Below, piece by piece: positions 35,448-44,806 of a stretch of 64,000 bases of DNA. Source of the stretch: JAPOXR01 sp965214695 (lineage in GTDB: Bacteria > Pseudomonadota > Alphaproteobacteria > Rhodobacterales > Rhodobacteraceae). The notes below the pieces were generated by a model. The model worked only from the letters and a program-made list of their open reading frames with translations. It did no database searches and was not told the DNA's origin. The DNA lies in NCBI GenBank assembly GCA_965214695.1, contig OZ243967.1, forward strand, positions 1,240,001 to 1,304,000. The letters are read 5' to 3'. How positions within the stretch are numbered: the stretch's first letter is position 1; each line of letters opens with the position of its first letter. Made by a program: the position numbers and the translations under genes.

Positions 35448-36473
35448 ATGTATCTCAGGAATGCGTGGTATGTCGCCGGCTGGAGCAGGGAATTCGGCCG
35501 GGAGTTGAAGCCGGAGATGTTTCTCGGCGAGCAGGTGGTGATCTACCGGAGGCAGGACGGGCAGCCGGTGGCGCTGGAGGATGCCTGCCCGCACCGGAAG
35601 CTCCCATTGTCCAAGGGGCGCCTTAGGGGCGATTCCGTCGAATGCGGCTACCACGGGCTGACCTTTGATTGCACCGGTCACTGTGTTGCCGCCCCCACCC
35701 AGCCGGACAGCATTCCGGCTCGTGCCCTGGTCAGGTCATACCCGGTCGTCGACAGGTACCGGTTCCTGTGGATCTGGATGGGCGAGCCCGACAAGGCCGA
35801 TCCCGACCGGATTTTCCCGATTGACAATTTCGACAATCCCAAATGGGGCATGACCGATGGCGGCGTTCTCGACATTGACTGCAACTATTTGTGGGTGGCC
35901 GACAATCTGCTTGATCCCAGTCACGTGGCCTGGGTGCATGTCACCTCCTTTGCCGGCGCCGGAACCGATGACAGCCCGCTGACGGTCGACCGCACCGAAC
36001 GCGGCGTGATCGTCTGGCGATGGATCCATGGCGGAATGCCGTCGCCCTATTACGCCGATTTGGTGAAATTTGACGGGGAATGCGACCGCCTCCAGCATTA
36101 CGAGATGTGCTACCCGGCCATCGGCCTCAACAAGTCGGTCTACACGCCGGCCGGCACCGGCGGACCGGGACTGCAGCCGGTTGACCAGACCTACATCAAC
36201 ATTTCGTACAACTTCATGACACCGATCGACGACGACAGGACCAGGTATTTCTGGTTCCAGCATCGCAATACCGACCCGGATGACAAGACGATCTCCGAGC
36301 GAATGAATGACGGGGCCCGGGCGGCATTCGAGGAGGATCGGGATGTCCTGGTCTCCGTTCATGCCGGCATGAAGTCCAAATCCACGCCCAATATCGATCT
36401 CGGGCTCGACGCCGGCGCCAAGCTGTTCCGGAACTCGCTCCGCAAGCTGATCGACTCCGGCGCCTCGGCATAG
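35448..36473 (+). CDS. Rieske non-haem iron oxygenase, VanA-like alpha subunit
   Basis: 341 residues. The Rieske cluster ligands are CPHRK and CGYHGL; the mononuclear iron site is in DNLLDPSHVAWVH. VanA and relatives demethylate methoxy- or N-methyl aromatics and similar compounds with electrons from a separate reductase. None is adjacent; the only reductase module in the window is fused to the dehalogenase at 45867. AAGGA 7 bases upstream sets the start. Lying beside sarcosine oxidase, it may feed a methylated amine to it. The substrate is inferred from context only. Confidence 0.88.
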   Translation: MYLRNAWYVAGWSREFGRELKPEMFLGEQVVIYRRQDGQPVALEDACPHRKLPLSKGRLRGDSVECGYHGLTFDCTGHCVAAPTQPDSIPARALVRSYPVVDRYRFLWIWMGEPDKADPDRIFPIDNFDNPKWGMTDGGVLDIDCNYLWVADNLLDPSHVAWVHVTSFAGAGTDDSPLTVDRTERGVIVWRWIHGGMPSPYYADLVKFDGECDRLQHYEMCYPAIGLNKSVYTPAGTGGPGLQPVDQTYINISYNFMTPIDDDRTRYFWFQHRNTDPDDKTISERMNDGARAAFEEDRDVLVSVHAGMKSKSTPNIDLGLDAGAKLFRNSLRKLIDSGASA

Positions 36474-36605
36474 GGCAGACGGGAGACGATCGAATCCGGC
36501 CTCGGCATGGGGCAGATTGAAGTGTGGACGGAGTCGGACGGGTTCGGCACCTCGTCACGGTATCGGGTAGAAATGCAGATGAATCATCCGGTGCCGGCAC
36601 TGCCG

Positions 36606-37502
36606 TCAGTGTTGACGGCCGCCCCGGTTTTCCAGGTATCGGAACAGCATCGACAGGCTGAAACACAGGCCGAAATAAAGCCCGGCAGTGGTGATCCATG
36701 CCTCGAATGTCAAACGCGTGGAATTGGCCAGCTCCACCGTTCGCAACGTCAGGTCCTGGACGGAGATCAGCGAAATGATGGCACTGTCCTTGATCAGTGA
36801 AATGAACTGGTTGGCCAGCGGCGGCAGCACCTTCTTCAGCGCCTGCGGCAGCACGATGAACCGCAATTCATCGGTCCAGTGCAGGCCAAGCGATCTCGAT
36901 GCCTCCAACTGGCCTCGGCCGATGGATTCGATCCCGGCCCGAACAATTTCACCAACAAAGGCACTTTCGAACAATGCAAGGACGATGATCCCGGAAATCA
37001 GTGACGGGAAGCGCCGCATGTCGCCAAAAAAGAACTCCCACAGGAACTTGTCCTCCTGCCTGGAGATGCTCCTTGCCCAGCTCTCGATATTGAGTGCGGC
37101 AATGAGCTGCTCGGACAGGAAGAAGAAGAAGATGAAAATGACCACGACCGGCGGAATGTTCCGCAGGAACTCCAGGTAGGTCCGCGCCAGCATCCGGACC
37201 GTCAGATTGCGCGAGGTTCGAGCAACACCGAGGATGATTCCGAGCGCCAGCGCCAGCACGCTGGCATAGATACTGATCCTGATGGTGGTAATCAGTCCCA
37301 GTATCAGGACATTGGCGACCCACCGCTCCCGTTCCTCGTCGTAGCGGAACAGGTAGTTCGGTATCTGGTCCCATCGCCACTTGTAATTGAGCGTGCCGTC
37401 GATCCGGAGCCAGATATAGCCGAAGAACAGCACCAGGGCCGCCACGATGACGTAATCCATCCAGTGCAGTTTCTTGCGCAATCTGTTCATCAGTCCAGCC
37501 AC
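36606..37502 (-). CDS. polar amino-acid ABC importer, permease 2
   Basis: 298 residues, His/Glu/Gln/Arg permease family. About five to six membrane helices, with the ABC-coupling loop in the GIESIGRGQLEASRSLGLHW region (EAA motif). It lies after the binding-protein gene. The start is GTG 37502 or ATG 37490; neither has a convincing ribosome site. It pairs with the permease at 38423. Confidence 0.88.
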   Translation of the reverse strand: MAGLMNRLRKKLHWMDYVIVAALVLFFGYIWLRIDGTLNYKWRWDQIPNYLFRYDEERERWVANVLILGLITTIRISIYASVLALALGIILGVARTSRNLTVRMLARTYLEFLRNIPPVVVIFIFFFFLSEQLIAALNIESWARSISRQEDKFLWEFFFGDMRRFPSLISGIIVLALFESAFVGEIVRAGIESIGRGQLEASRSLGLHWTDELRFIVLPQALKKVLPPLANQFISLIKDSAIISLISVQDLTLRTVELANSTRLTFEAWITTAGLYFGLCFSLSMLFRYLENRGGRQH

Positions 37503-37552
37503 GGCATCGGGGGGAAATCAGCCCGCCGCCCGGGGCGGCGGGCCAGAAATTG

Positions 37553-38386
37553 TCAGTTGGCGACCTGGTCGGCCCAGTCTTCGGTGGTGAACCAGTAATC
37601 GTGACGCTCCTTCAACCAGCCGACTCTCCACTGGTGGGAAATCCAGTTGTTGAAGTAGTTGAGCGCATCCGGGTCGCCCTTGCGAATCGCAAATCCCTCG
37701 CCACGCTGGTCGAACAGCGCGTCATACGGAACATGCAGCGTCTCCGGATAGGTACGCGCCTCGCGCGACGGGGTCGGTTCGGCAGCCATGGTTGCATGGG
37801 CGTTGCCGTTCAGGACTTCCTGCGCCGCGGCACCATCCTCGTCAAATTGGAGAAGCTGCGCTTCCGGGAAGACCTGCGGAATGACCACCGCCGGCGTTGC
37901 GCCCCGACGGGCGGTAAAGATGACGTCGGGGCTGTTGAGGTCCTCGATCGACATCCCTTCGGTCATCTGCCGGTTTGCAAGGATTGTCAGGCCGGAAAAC
38001 GCATAGGGATTGGTGAAGTTGATGGTCAGGTTCCGCTGTGCGGTTACCGACATTCCACTGATGATGACATCAAACTTCCCGGATACCAGCGCCGGAATGA
38101 TTCCATCCCATGCCGTGGGCACGAATTCGACCTCGACGCCCATGTCGCTGGCCAGCTGGCGGCCAACATCAAGTTCAAAACCGATCAGCTCGCCATTCTT
38201 GTCACGCATCGACCATGGAACGAACAGCGACAGGCCGATCTTGATAACGCCACGCTTCTTGATCGTCTCGATCACGCTTTCGCCGCTCAATTGCTGCGTC
38301 GTGCTCTGCGCGACCGATGGAAGGGCAAACCCTGCCGCCAAAATGCCGGCCAAGGCAGCTCCGAGGACACGTCTGGTAAACTTCAT
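37553..38386 (-). CDS. polar amino-acid ABC importer, periplasmic binding protein
   Basis: 277 residues. A Sec signal peptide of about 26 residues (MKFTRRVLGAALAGILAAGF) ends at SVAQ. The SBP_bac_3 body has VIKIGLSLFVPWSM, ELIGFELDVGRQLA, and KFDVIISGMSVTAQRN, the ligand-binding lobes for amino acids. The gene lies between the two permeases, an unusual order. The bound solute may be an N-methylated amino acid given the operons on either side, but that is inference. Confidence 0.88.
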   Translation of the reverse strand: MKFTRRVLGAALAGILAAGFALPSVAQSTTQQLSGESVIETIKKRGVIKIGLSLFVPWSMRDKNGELIGFELDVGRQLASDMGVEVEFVPTAWDGIIPALVSGKFDVIISGMSVTAQRNLTINFTNPYAFSGLTILANRQMTEGMSIEDLNSPDVIFTARRGATPAVVIPQVFPEAQLLQFDEDGAAAQEVLNGNAHATMAAEPTPSREARTYPETLHVPYDALFDQRGEGFAIRKGDPDALNYFNNWISHQWRVGWLKERHDYWFTTEDWADQVAN

Positions 38387-38422
38387 TCTAGTCTCCCTAG
38401 TTAGTTGCGGGGCAGTCGGCCC

Positions 38423-39271
38423 CTATGTTGTGACCGCATAGCGTTTCTCCAGGTGAGAAACGAATACGGACAGGATGAGAGTGACCACCATGTACACGGC
38501 GGCCACGGTGAACCAGATCTCGAAACTCATATAGGTGTCGGAAATCAGGTTCCTGCCGATTGTCGTCAGTTCGGCAACGGCGATCACGCTGACAATCGCC
38601 GAACTCTTGATCAGGTGCACGGCCTCGCCGGTCAGTGGCGGCAGCATGAACTTGAAGGATTGCGGCAGGATGATGTAGCGATAGGACTGGGCGGTGGACA
38701 TGCCGATCGACCGGGCCGCTTCCCATTGCCCGATGCCGATGGCATTGATGCCGGCACGAAAAATCTCCGAAATCAGCGCCGAATGGTAGATGGCCAGGCA
38801 CAGGATCGATGCCGAGAAGCGATCGAACTTGAAGATCGGTCCAAGCACGTAGTAGATGAGATAGAGTAGCACCAGCAGCGGCATGTTGCGGATGAATTCC
38901 AGATAGGCAACTGCCACCGCGCCGCCGACGACCAGCCCTGACAGCCGCAGGATTGCCACGAACAGCCCGAGAATCGTCGCCAGCAGGAAGGACCTGACCG
39001 ACAGGTCGATGGTCTTGACCAGGCCGATCGCGATCTCGCCCCACTGGAAGCCGTCATCGGTGAGCCGGTAGAGATAATCGGGAATTCGATACCATTGCCA
39101 ATTGTAGCCCATGGCCTCGGCGCCGGTCAGCGACAGCCGGACAATCAGGTAGATGATGATCAGGTATAGGGCGACCGAGGCCGGCCTTGACCTCATCAAC
39201 TCCCGGAGTCGCTGCATCGGCGTGACACGCGACATGGGCCGTGGCGGCCCGCCCTCAGCCACCGGTGTCAC
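38423..39271 (-). CDS. polar amino-acid ABC importer, permease 1
   Basis: 282 residues from a GTG. The coupling motif is in GINAIGIGQWEAARSIGMS; several helices follow the family pattern. It begins 5 bases after the ATPase stop. The ATPase, two permeases and a binding protein make a complete importer. Confidence 0.88.
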   Translation of the reverse strand: MTPVAEGGPPRPMSRVTPMQRLRELMRSRPASVALYLIIIYLIVRLSLTGAEAMGYNWQWYRIPDYLYRLTDDGFQWGEIAIGLVKTIDLSVRSFLLATILGLFVAILRLSGLVVGGAVAVAYLEFIRNMPLLVLLYLIYYVLGPIFKFDRFSASILCLAIYHSALISEIFRAGINAIGIGQWEAARSIGMSTAQSYRYIILPQSFKFMLPPLTGEAVHLIKSSAIVSVIAVAELTTIGRNLISDTYMSFEIWFTVAAVYMVVTLILSVFVSHLEKRYAVTT

Positions 39272-39276
39272 GGCCG

Positions 39277-40023
39277 TCAGTGCTCCAGGATCTGGTCAAG
39301 GAACATTCGGCATCTCTCGCTTGACGGGTTGGAGAAGAACTTGTCCGGCGGTGCGGTTTCAACGATCCGGCCATCCTCCATGAACACCATGGTATCGGCG
39401 ACCTTGCGGGCAAACCCCATCTCGTGAGTCACGCAGACCATGGTCATGCCGGTCGATGCCAGTTCGACCATCACGTCGAGAACTTCATTGATCATTTCCG
39501 GGTCGAGCGCCGATGTCGGCTCGTCGAACAGCATGATCCGCGGCTCCATGCACAGCGACCGGGCAATGGCCACCCGCTGCTGCTGCCCGCCGGAAAGCTG
39601 GGACGGATACTTGTCGGCCTGTTCCGGAATGTGGACGCGCTCGAGATATTTTCGCGCCCTCTCCTCGGCGTCCTGCTTCGAGAGCTTGCGCACCCGGACT
39701 GGACCGACTGTCAGGTTCTGCAGGACGGTCAGGTGGGGAAACAGGTTGAATTGCTGGAACACCATTCCGACTTCCATGCGGACAGCCCTGATATTCTTGG
39801 TCTCGTCATCCAGCCGGATGCCATCAACCATCAATTCGCCGGCGGAGTGGTCCTCGAGTCGGTTGACACAACGAATGAGCGTGGATTTGCCCGAGCCGGA
39901 CGGCCCGCATATCACCACCCGCTCTCCCGAATGAACGGTCAGACTCACATCCGACAATGCCTGGAAACTGCCGAAGAACTTGTCGAGATTCCTGATCTCG
40001 ATGACTGGACGCTGCTCATTCAA
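39277..40023 (-). CDS. polar amino-acid ABC importer, ATP-binding protein
   Basis: 248 residues, GlnQ/HisP type: Walker A GPSGSGKST, signature LSGGQQQR and Walker B IMLFDEPTSALD, with a final H-loop CVTHEMGFA. It is the first gene of the leftward importer operon. The whole set is best called a glutamine/histidine-type uptake system; specificity is not readable. Confidence 0.92.
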   Translation of the reverse strand: MNEQRPVIEIRNLDKFFGSFQALSDVSLTVHSGERVVICGPSGSGKSTLIRCVNRLEDHSAGELMVDGIRLDDETKNIRAVRMEVGMVFQQFNLFPHLTVLQNLTVGPVRVRKLSKQDAEERARKYLERVHIPEQADKYPSQLSGGQQQRVAIARSLCMEPRIMLFDEPTSALDPEMINEVLDVMVELASTGMTMVCVTHEMGFARKVADTMVFMEDGRIVETAPPDKFFSNPSSERCRMFLDQILEH

Positions 40024-40274
40024 TGGCTGTTCCCCCGTCGGGTCTTGCGGCCCCGAATTCCATTATGCATTGAACCGCCCTGATTGTGAACTGCAAACCG
40101 ATGCTCGCCCGCCGGTTCATGTGGAGACTGGAGACCCTCCGCGCCAACCGGCATGATCACCATCCACCGCTCCCGGCCACGAAACATCCAGTTGAGCAGG
40201 CAAGGCCCAGCGAATATACAGCCAGCATGAAATGCCCGGGCCGTCTCCCGGCCTGTGCAATCTGGACAGGGGCA

Positions 40275-41243
40275 ATGTCACAACAGGTATTGACGCCGAT
40301 CACGCAGGCGCTCGAGGAAGGTGCCCTGAGCCGGCGCGAACTGAAGGAACTGATGCGCCGCTCCAACATTCCCGGCCTCCTGCATTTTGTCATGTTTGCC
40401 AGCGTGCTGGTCGCCTCCGGCTACCTGGTCCACCTCGCAGAAGGCACCGCCTGGGTTGTCCCGGCGATGTTCCTGCATGGCGTGGTCTGGGTTCATCATT
40501 TTTCCCTCCAGCACGAATGCGTCCACTACACCGCGTTCCGGACCCGCTGGCTGAACGAGGCGTTCGGCAATTATTGCGGGTTTGCCATCATGCTTCCCAA
40601 CCGGTTCTTCCGCTACGAGCATTGCGACCATCACACCTACACCCAGCTCCATGGCCGCGATCCCGAGCTGATCGAGTTGCCGATTTCTGCCGGCAAATAC
40701 CTTTGGTACATCAGCTCCATCCCGTTCTGGTACCAGAAGTTCAAGGAAATCATCCGGCATTGCGCCGGGCGGTTCTCGGAGGCCGAGAAGCAGTTCGTCC
40801 CCGAGGAAGACCGCAATTCGCTGGTCGTCGAGGCCCGGGTCATGGTCCTCACTTATCTGGCAATCCTGGCCGCCAGCGCCTGGTCGGGCTGGTGGGGAGT
40901 GATCTGGTACTGGTGGCTGCCGCTGTTCCTGGGTGAGCCGGTCATGCGAATGATCCGGATGACCGAACATGTTGGCAGGCCGAATATCCGGGACATGAAG
41001 ATCAATACCAGGACCAATTTGGTGACCATGCCGATGCGATTCCTGTGCTGGAACATGAACTACCATGCCGAGCATCACTACGCGTCGTCGGTCCCCTTCC
41101 ATGCATTGCCTGAACTGCACAGGAAGCTCGAAGGATATGTCTATGTCGAGAAACGCGGCTATCTCGGCGCCCATATCGATATCCTCTCGCAGATTCTCGG
41201 CCTCAGCCCGCGCCTCGGAACCAACGCCGACGAAACGAGGTGA
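40275..41243 (+). CDS. MocD-like membrane fatty-acid-desaturase-family oxygenase
   Basis: 322 residues. Diiron histidine boxes: HECVHY, EHCDHHTYTQ and NYHAEHHYAS. Two pairs of membrane helices. It is most like MocD, the oxygenase of rhizopine demethylation, and related non-lipid desaturase-like oxygenases. Its stop overlaps the following ferredoxin GTG (GTGA), which copies the mocD-mocE pairing. AGGGG lies 4 bases before the ATG. Whether the substrate is rhizopine, another methyl ether or an N-methyl compound is not decided. Confidence 0.8.
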   Translation: MSQQVLTPITQALEEGALSRRELKELMRRSNIPGLLHFVMFASVLVASGYLVHLAEGTAWVVPAMFLHGVVWVHHFSLQHECVHYTAFRTRWLNEAFGNYCGFAIMLPNRFFRYEHCDHHTYTQLHGRDPELIELPISAGKYLWYISSIPFWYQKFKEIIRHCAGRFSEAEKQFVPEEDRNSLVVEARVMVLTYLAILAASAWSGWWGVIWYWWLPLFLGEPVMRMIRMTEHVGRPNIRDMKINTRTNLVTMPMRFLCWNMNYHAEHHYASSVPFHALPELHRKLEGYVYVEKRGYLGAHIDILSQILGLSPRLGTNADETR

Positions 41244-41557
41244 GGCGGGAGCGCACATGGCAGGATTTGGTTGCCGTATCGGAACTTGAAACCGGCGATG
41301 TCACGCCGGTCCGCTTCGGCACCAGGGAGTTGGCGGTCTACGATACCGTTGACGGAATCACTGTCAGCATGGCTCGTTGCACGCATGGTGCCGCCAATTT
41401 GTGTGACGGGTATTTTGACGGGAAGTTCATCGAATGTCCGCTGCACCAGGGGCTATTCGACGCCAGGACCGGCGAGGCCAGGGCATTGCCGGCCCGGCGC
41501 AACCTGCGGATGATCGAGGCCAGGGTTGTGAATGGCATGGTGCAGGTATTCCTGTGA
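41240..41557 (+). CDS. MocE-like Rieske ferredoxin
   Basis: 105 residues from a GTG overlapping the oxygenase stop by 4 bases. 2Fe-2S ligands CTH and CPLH in CTHGAANLCD and ECPLHQG. It would carry electrons to the diiron oxygenase. The MocF-like reductase expected next is absent; the gene ends into a 650-base gap. Confidence 0.85.
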   Translation: MRRERTWQDLVAVSELETGDVTPVRFGTRELAVYDTVDGITVSMARCTHGAANLCDGYFDGKFIECPLHQGLFDARTGEARALPARRNLRMIEARVVNGMVQVFL

Positions 41558-42204
41558 TCGCGCCGAAAGCCCGGGAAGAGGGCAGGATGGGTTTCGTGAC
41601 ATGGCCGCCGGAGCCCAGTGCAGATTCCTGAGTGGCCCCGACAACCGGGTAGCCCGCCAGGCATCGGCACCCGGGCAAGCGGCACGACAACCGCGGAGTT
41701 TTCCACAGGGAAGTGCCGCGCGTACGAAGTACTACTTCTTGTACTTCTCTATTCTCTGATTCTGGTAATATGAGGCATTGCCTGGAAGCTCATCGCCTCC
41801 AGGGTCGGCAGCCGGACTTGGCCGGGCCGAACCGGCCGGACGCATGGAAGGCAGGCAGGGTGAAGTCTCCCAGATGGAAACGCGACCCTGGATATCAACA
41901 CTGTCAGGCCGGCGAGTTTTGCCAAGGTCGTTGGAACAAGGCTGGACATCCGGCTTGAACTCGTCCGACCAGGAAACCGAACCGAATTGTTACCGGGATT
42001 GCACGATGTCCTGCCGTGGGCCGACGATCTCCCGTGCCGTCAAATTCCGTGACAGACCCCGTTCAGGCCCCGCATCAGGAACGCTGCACGGTTGCAACTC
42101 GCCGGAAACCGTGCCGACACCGTATGGGAGGAGGAGCGCTATCGCGGTCGCGCCACGATGCAATTGATTTGAACGGCGCGGCAAAGACATGTAGTGCTGA
42201 TGGC
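41558..42204. other. gap with inverted repeat and possible coding remnants
   Basis: About 650 bases without a supported gene. An AT-richer spot holds GAAGTAC (41726-41732) and GTACTTC (41741-41747), an inverted repeat with an 8-base spacer, followed by TAATAT at 41766. From about 41890 to 42170, two short open stretches read like protein fragments (one ending AGNRADTVWEEERYRGR) and are interrupted by stops, consistent with a decayed gene. Confidence 0.35.
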
Positions 42205-42408
42205 ATGAGCAAGCATGAGCACGCAGACACGCAACCGCCCGACATACCGGGATTCCCGAAGGGCTGGCGCCAGGAGATATTGGCGGATCTGGCAGCCCAG
42301 GTCGAAGCTGGCGGCACGCTCTACGGCGTCCGCTCGGACGGTTCCTATGTGGCACGGACCAAGGACGGGGACCGGATCATCAGGACCCCGGAAGGGAGAT
42401 CTGCCTGA
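42205..42408 (+). CDS. small protein partnered with the zeta-like kinase (putative antitoxin)
   Basis: 67 residues. It contains GFPKGWRQEILADLAAQVEAGG and a TLYGVRSDGSYVARTKDGDRI strand. Small proteins of this size often precede zeta-type P-loop proteins and may neutralise them. 20 bases separate it from the next GTG. The function is assigned by position only. Confidence 0.5.
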   Translation: MSKHEHADTQPPDIPGFPKGWRQEILADLAAQVEAGGTLYGVRSDGSYVARTKDGDRIIRTPEGRSA

Positions 42409-42428
42409 CCCGTACGGTTTCCACGGCC

Positions 42429-42983
42429 GTGCCGACTCTCCACGTCGTGGCCGGCCCCAACGGCTGCGGCAAATCCACTCTCACACGCACAAGCGGCTTC
42501 ATCGGGGTCGAAATCATCGACCCCGATGCCATTGCGCGCGACGAAGCATCCGGCAGCCCCGCGCACGCGGGCCGCGAGGCACTCCGTCGGCGGCAGGCGG
42601 CGCTTGCCGCCGGTCGGTCGCATCTGCTGGAGACCACCCTCGCCGGATCCGGAATTCTGCGCCACATGGCGGCGGCCAGGCAAGAAGGCTGGCGAATCAT
42701 TCTGCACTATGTCTCCGTTGCATCGCAGGACCAGGCACTTGACCGCATTCGCAACCGGGTTGCGCTTGGCGGACATGATATTCCTGAAGCCGACGCAAGA
42801 CGACGATTCGAACGCTCGCACGCCAACCTGCCAATTGCGATGATCCTGGCCGATTTGACCCTGCTCTACGACAACAGCGGTTCCGACCAACCGCACCGGG
42901 AAGTTGCCATCCTCGGGGATGGGACACTGTGGGCCGCCGATGTGGTTCCCGGTTGGGCAGCCGCGGCGCTCGCCAGAAGTTGA
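42429..42983 (+). CDS. zeta-toxin-like P-loop kinase
   Basis: 184 residues. Walker A VVAGPNGCGKSTLT at the N terminus, an acidic IIDPDAIARDEA segment, and LLETTLAGSG near the sugar-nucleotide site of zeta toxins, which phosphorylate UDP-N-acetylglucosamine in known cases. Bare P-loop kinases of this family also serve other roles. The GTG start at 42429 lacks a ribosome site; an in-frame CTG at 42405 has GGGAG 8 bases before it and would add 8 residues. Confidence 0.75.
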   Translation: MPTLHVVAGPNGCGKSTLTRTSGFIGVEIIDPDAIARDEASGSPAHAGREALRRRQAALAAGRSHLLETTLAGSGILRHMAAARQEGWRIILHYVSVASQDQALDRIRNRVALGGHDIPEADARRRFERSHANLPIAMILADLTLLYDNSGSDQPHREVAILGDGTLWAADVVPGWAAAALARS

Positions 42984-43536
42984 TTCCACGCATTCCAAAT
43001 CGCAGCGAGCAAACGGGCCTCGCATCGCCTTGGGTGTGCCCGGGGTGACCGCATCTCCTGCGGGCTCGGCTTGCCGCGCCCAATGGCTTGCGGGTTTGGT
43101 GCCCTGGCAGCGGCAAGAAATCGCGTTATACGGACATGGCCTGGAAACACCGACCGGTCACGCCAGATTGTGGCCCGCGATCGGGGATCTGGCGGCTGGC
43201 AGGCTGGTGCCAGGCCTGTTCCGGAGAAATTCCTGACGCCTGGTTGTGTCCTGTTTGCCAGCGGCAAATCGCCGTCATCATCTCTGGAGTCTTCATGTGG
43301 CGTACGCTCCAGAGGTTCGGGAAGGTCCACATCCAGCGCCGTGATTCCTTGATGCCTTCAAGTTGCCAAAGCCACTCGCCGCCCGTGTGATCATGTGCCT
43401 GTCAGTGGGACAGGTTGGCACACGGGCTTGCGCAGTTTGCTCAACCGTCCGCCCTGACAATGTGGGGAATGTCGTTTGGACTGCACTGGGCAGTCACCCT
43501 TGTCATCAGGTCGGTGCCGGCCGCCACGGGGATTGG
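42984..43536. other. gap, no gene supported
   Basis: About 550 bases. One short frame (43088-43390) contains CQAC and CPVC pairs that could form a zinc ribbon, but it has a poor start and no neighbour support. No promoter is clear. The leftward Sel1 gene ends at the right edge. Confidence 0.3.
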
Positions 43537-44490
43537 TCAAGATTCGTCCTGGTCGTCGGCCTGGTCAGGGGCTGCCATCTGGACTTCCGGCTGCCCCTCG
43601 CCGGGTGGCGGGGTGTCGGCCCCGGATTCGACCAGGGATGGGTTGGCGCCGGACAGCAGCGATCTGGCCAACTCCCGGGCCGCGTCCACCTGGCTGTCAC
43701 CCAGGGTCTCGCCGAGTGTCGCTGCCTTGGTCCCGGCATCGGCCAGACCCCGGCGATGCGCGACCGTGAGCCAGGCGAGGCCGCGCTGCCGATCGACGGG
43801 AATTCCGCAGCCCTCGGTATAGATCAGGCCGACGGCAAATGCCGCCTGCGCATGCCTGGCAAGCGCCGCCCGTTCAAACCACCGCACCGCCTCCGCATTC
43901 TCCTCGGTGATCGCACATCCGTGCTGGTAAATCTTTGCCAACTCGTAGGCGGCATGGGCATTGCCGGACTCGGCCGCCCTGTCGATCAACAGGATGCCTG
44001 ACGTCATGTCCTGTTCGACCGACCGGCCATGCAATAGGGCGAGGCCGAGTCGCAGCTGGCCAAAGGAATTTCCCTGTTCGGCCGATCGTCGGATCCAGTC
44101 GAGCGCCACCACCTCGTCCTTCTCGACCCCGATCCCGTCCCGGTAGAGGATACCGATATTGTAATGAGCGGCGCCATTGCCGGACTCGGCCGCCCTGGAA
44201 AACCAGTGCAGCGCCCGTTCCGGGTCCTGCGGCACCCCCTCGCCCTTCCTGTACATCACGCCGATATTGAGCTGGGCCCCCGAATGGCCTGCTTCCGCCA
44301 GCGGAAGCCACTCGGAATAGGCGATGCCGAATTCGCCGGACTGGTAGGCATCCCACCCATCCTCGAAATCCGCAAGGGCGGTGCCGGCGAGCAGCATGAG
44401 TGCAATTGCTGGCACCGATGCGAGCAGGTTTCGGCGGCGGGCGGGACTGACGGCATCGCCGCCAGGACAGCCTGTCTGCTTGAATGCCCT
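43537..44490 (-). CDS. secreted Sel1-repeat (TPR-like) protein
   Basis: 317 residues. A signal-like segment (LLASVPAIALMLLAGTALA) follows a basic N terminus. Six or so Sel1 repeats of about 36 residues follow (for example AQLNIGVMYRKGEGVPQDPE, AHYNIGILYRDGIGVEKDE), then a Pro/Gln/Asp-rich tail. Such proteins act as protein-binding scaffolds in the periplasm or outside. The ATG at 44490 gives a sensible signal peptide; an upstream ATG would extend it by 21 residues. It is isolated between gaps, and no partner is evident. Confidence 0.85.
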   Translation of the reverse strand, partial: RAFKQTGCPGGDAVSPARRRNLLASVPAIALMLLAGTALADFEDGWDAYQSGEFGIAYSEWLPLAEAGHSGAQLNIGVMYRKGEGVPQDPERALHWFSRAAESGNGAAHYNIGILYRDGIGVEKDEVVALDWIRRSAEQGNSFGQLRLGLALLHGRSVEQDMTSGILLIDRAAESGNAHAAYELAKIYQHGCAITEENAEAVRWFERAALARHAQAAFAVGLIYTEGCGIPVDRQRGLAWLTVAHRRGLADAGTKAATLGETLGDSQVDAARELARSLLSGANPSLVESGADTPPPGEGQPEVQMAAPDQADDQDES

Positions 44491-44806
44491 CATCTCGGCG
44501 ACTGCCCTTCTGCCGTCCTGGTGGCTGTGCCGGCCGGGCCCGGACGTAGCCATGCAGCCTGGAGACGAATGCCTGGCCGGGCAATCCGGCCTCGGGCCGT
44601 CGTTACCAGTGGCGGCTCGATGTCATCAAGCGACATTTCATGCCCCCCGGCGGGCGGGAGGCGGGTCCAGGCCATGCTCCGCACATGCTTGCCAGTCGGC
44701 GGGCGGGAAGCGGTGGCCTCGGGTCGGGGCCATGCTCCGCTTATGCTTGCCAGTCGGCGGTCGGGGGTCACGGGTCGGGGCAGGTTGTTCCGGGGCAGTG
44801 TTCCGT
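44491..44806. repeat. intergenic with about 58-base tandem repeat
   Basis: Two near-identical 36-base blocks, 44671-44706 and 44730-44765, share GCCATGCTCCGC, two different bases, ATGCTTGCCAGTCGGCGG, and a GGCGG-rich tail, spaced about 59 bases apart; a partial third copy of the tail precedes the first at about 44648. No gene is supported here. A duplication or regulatory repeat is possible. Confidence 0.5.

Noticed and set aside
41713..41958. 81-codon frame in the gap after the MocE-like gene
   Set aside because: No ribosome site, no similarity recognised, and composition unlike coding sequence.
43088..43390. zinc-ribbon small protein
   Set aside because: CQAC/CPVC pairs are present, but the start is poor, coding bias is weak and no neighbour supports it.
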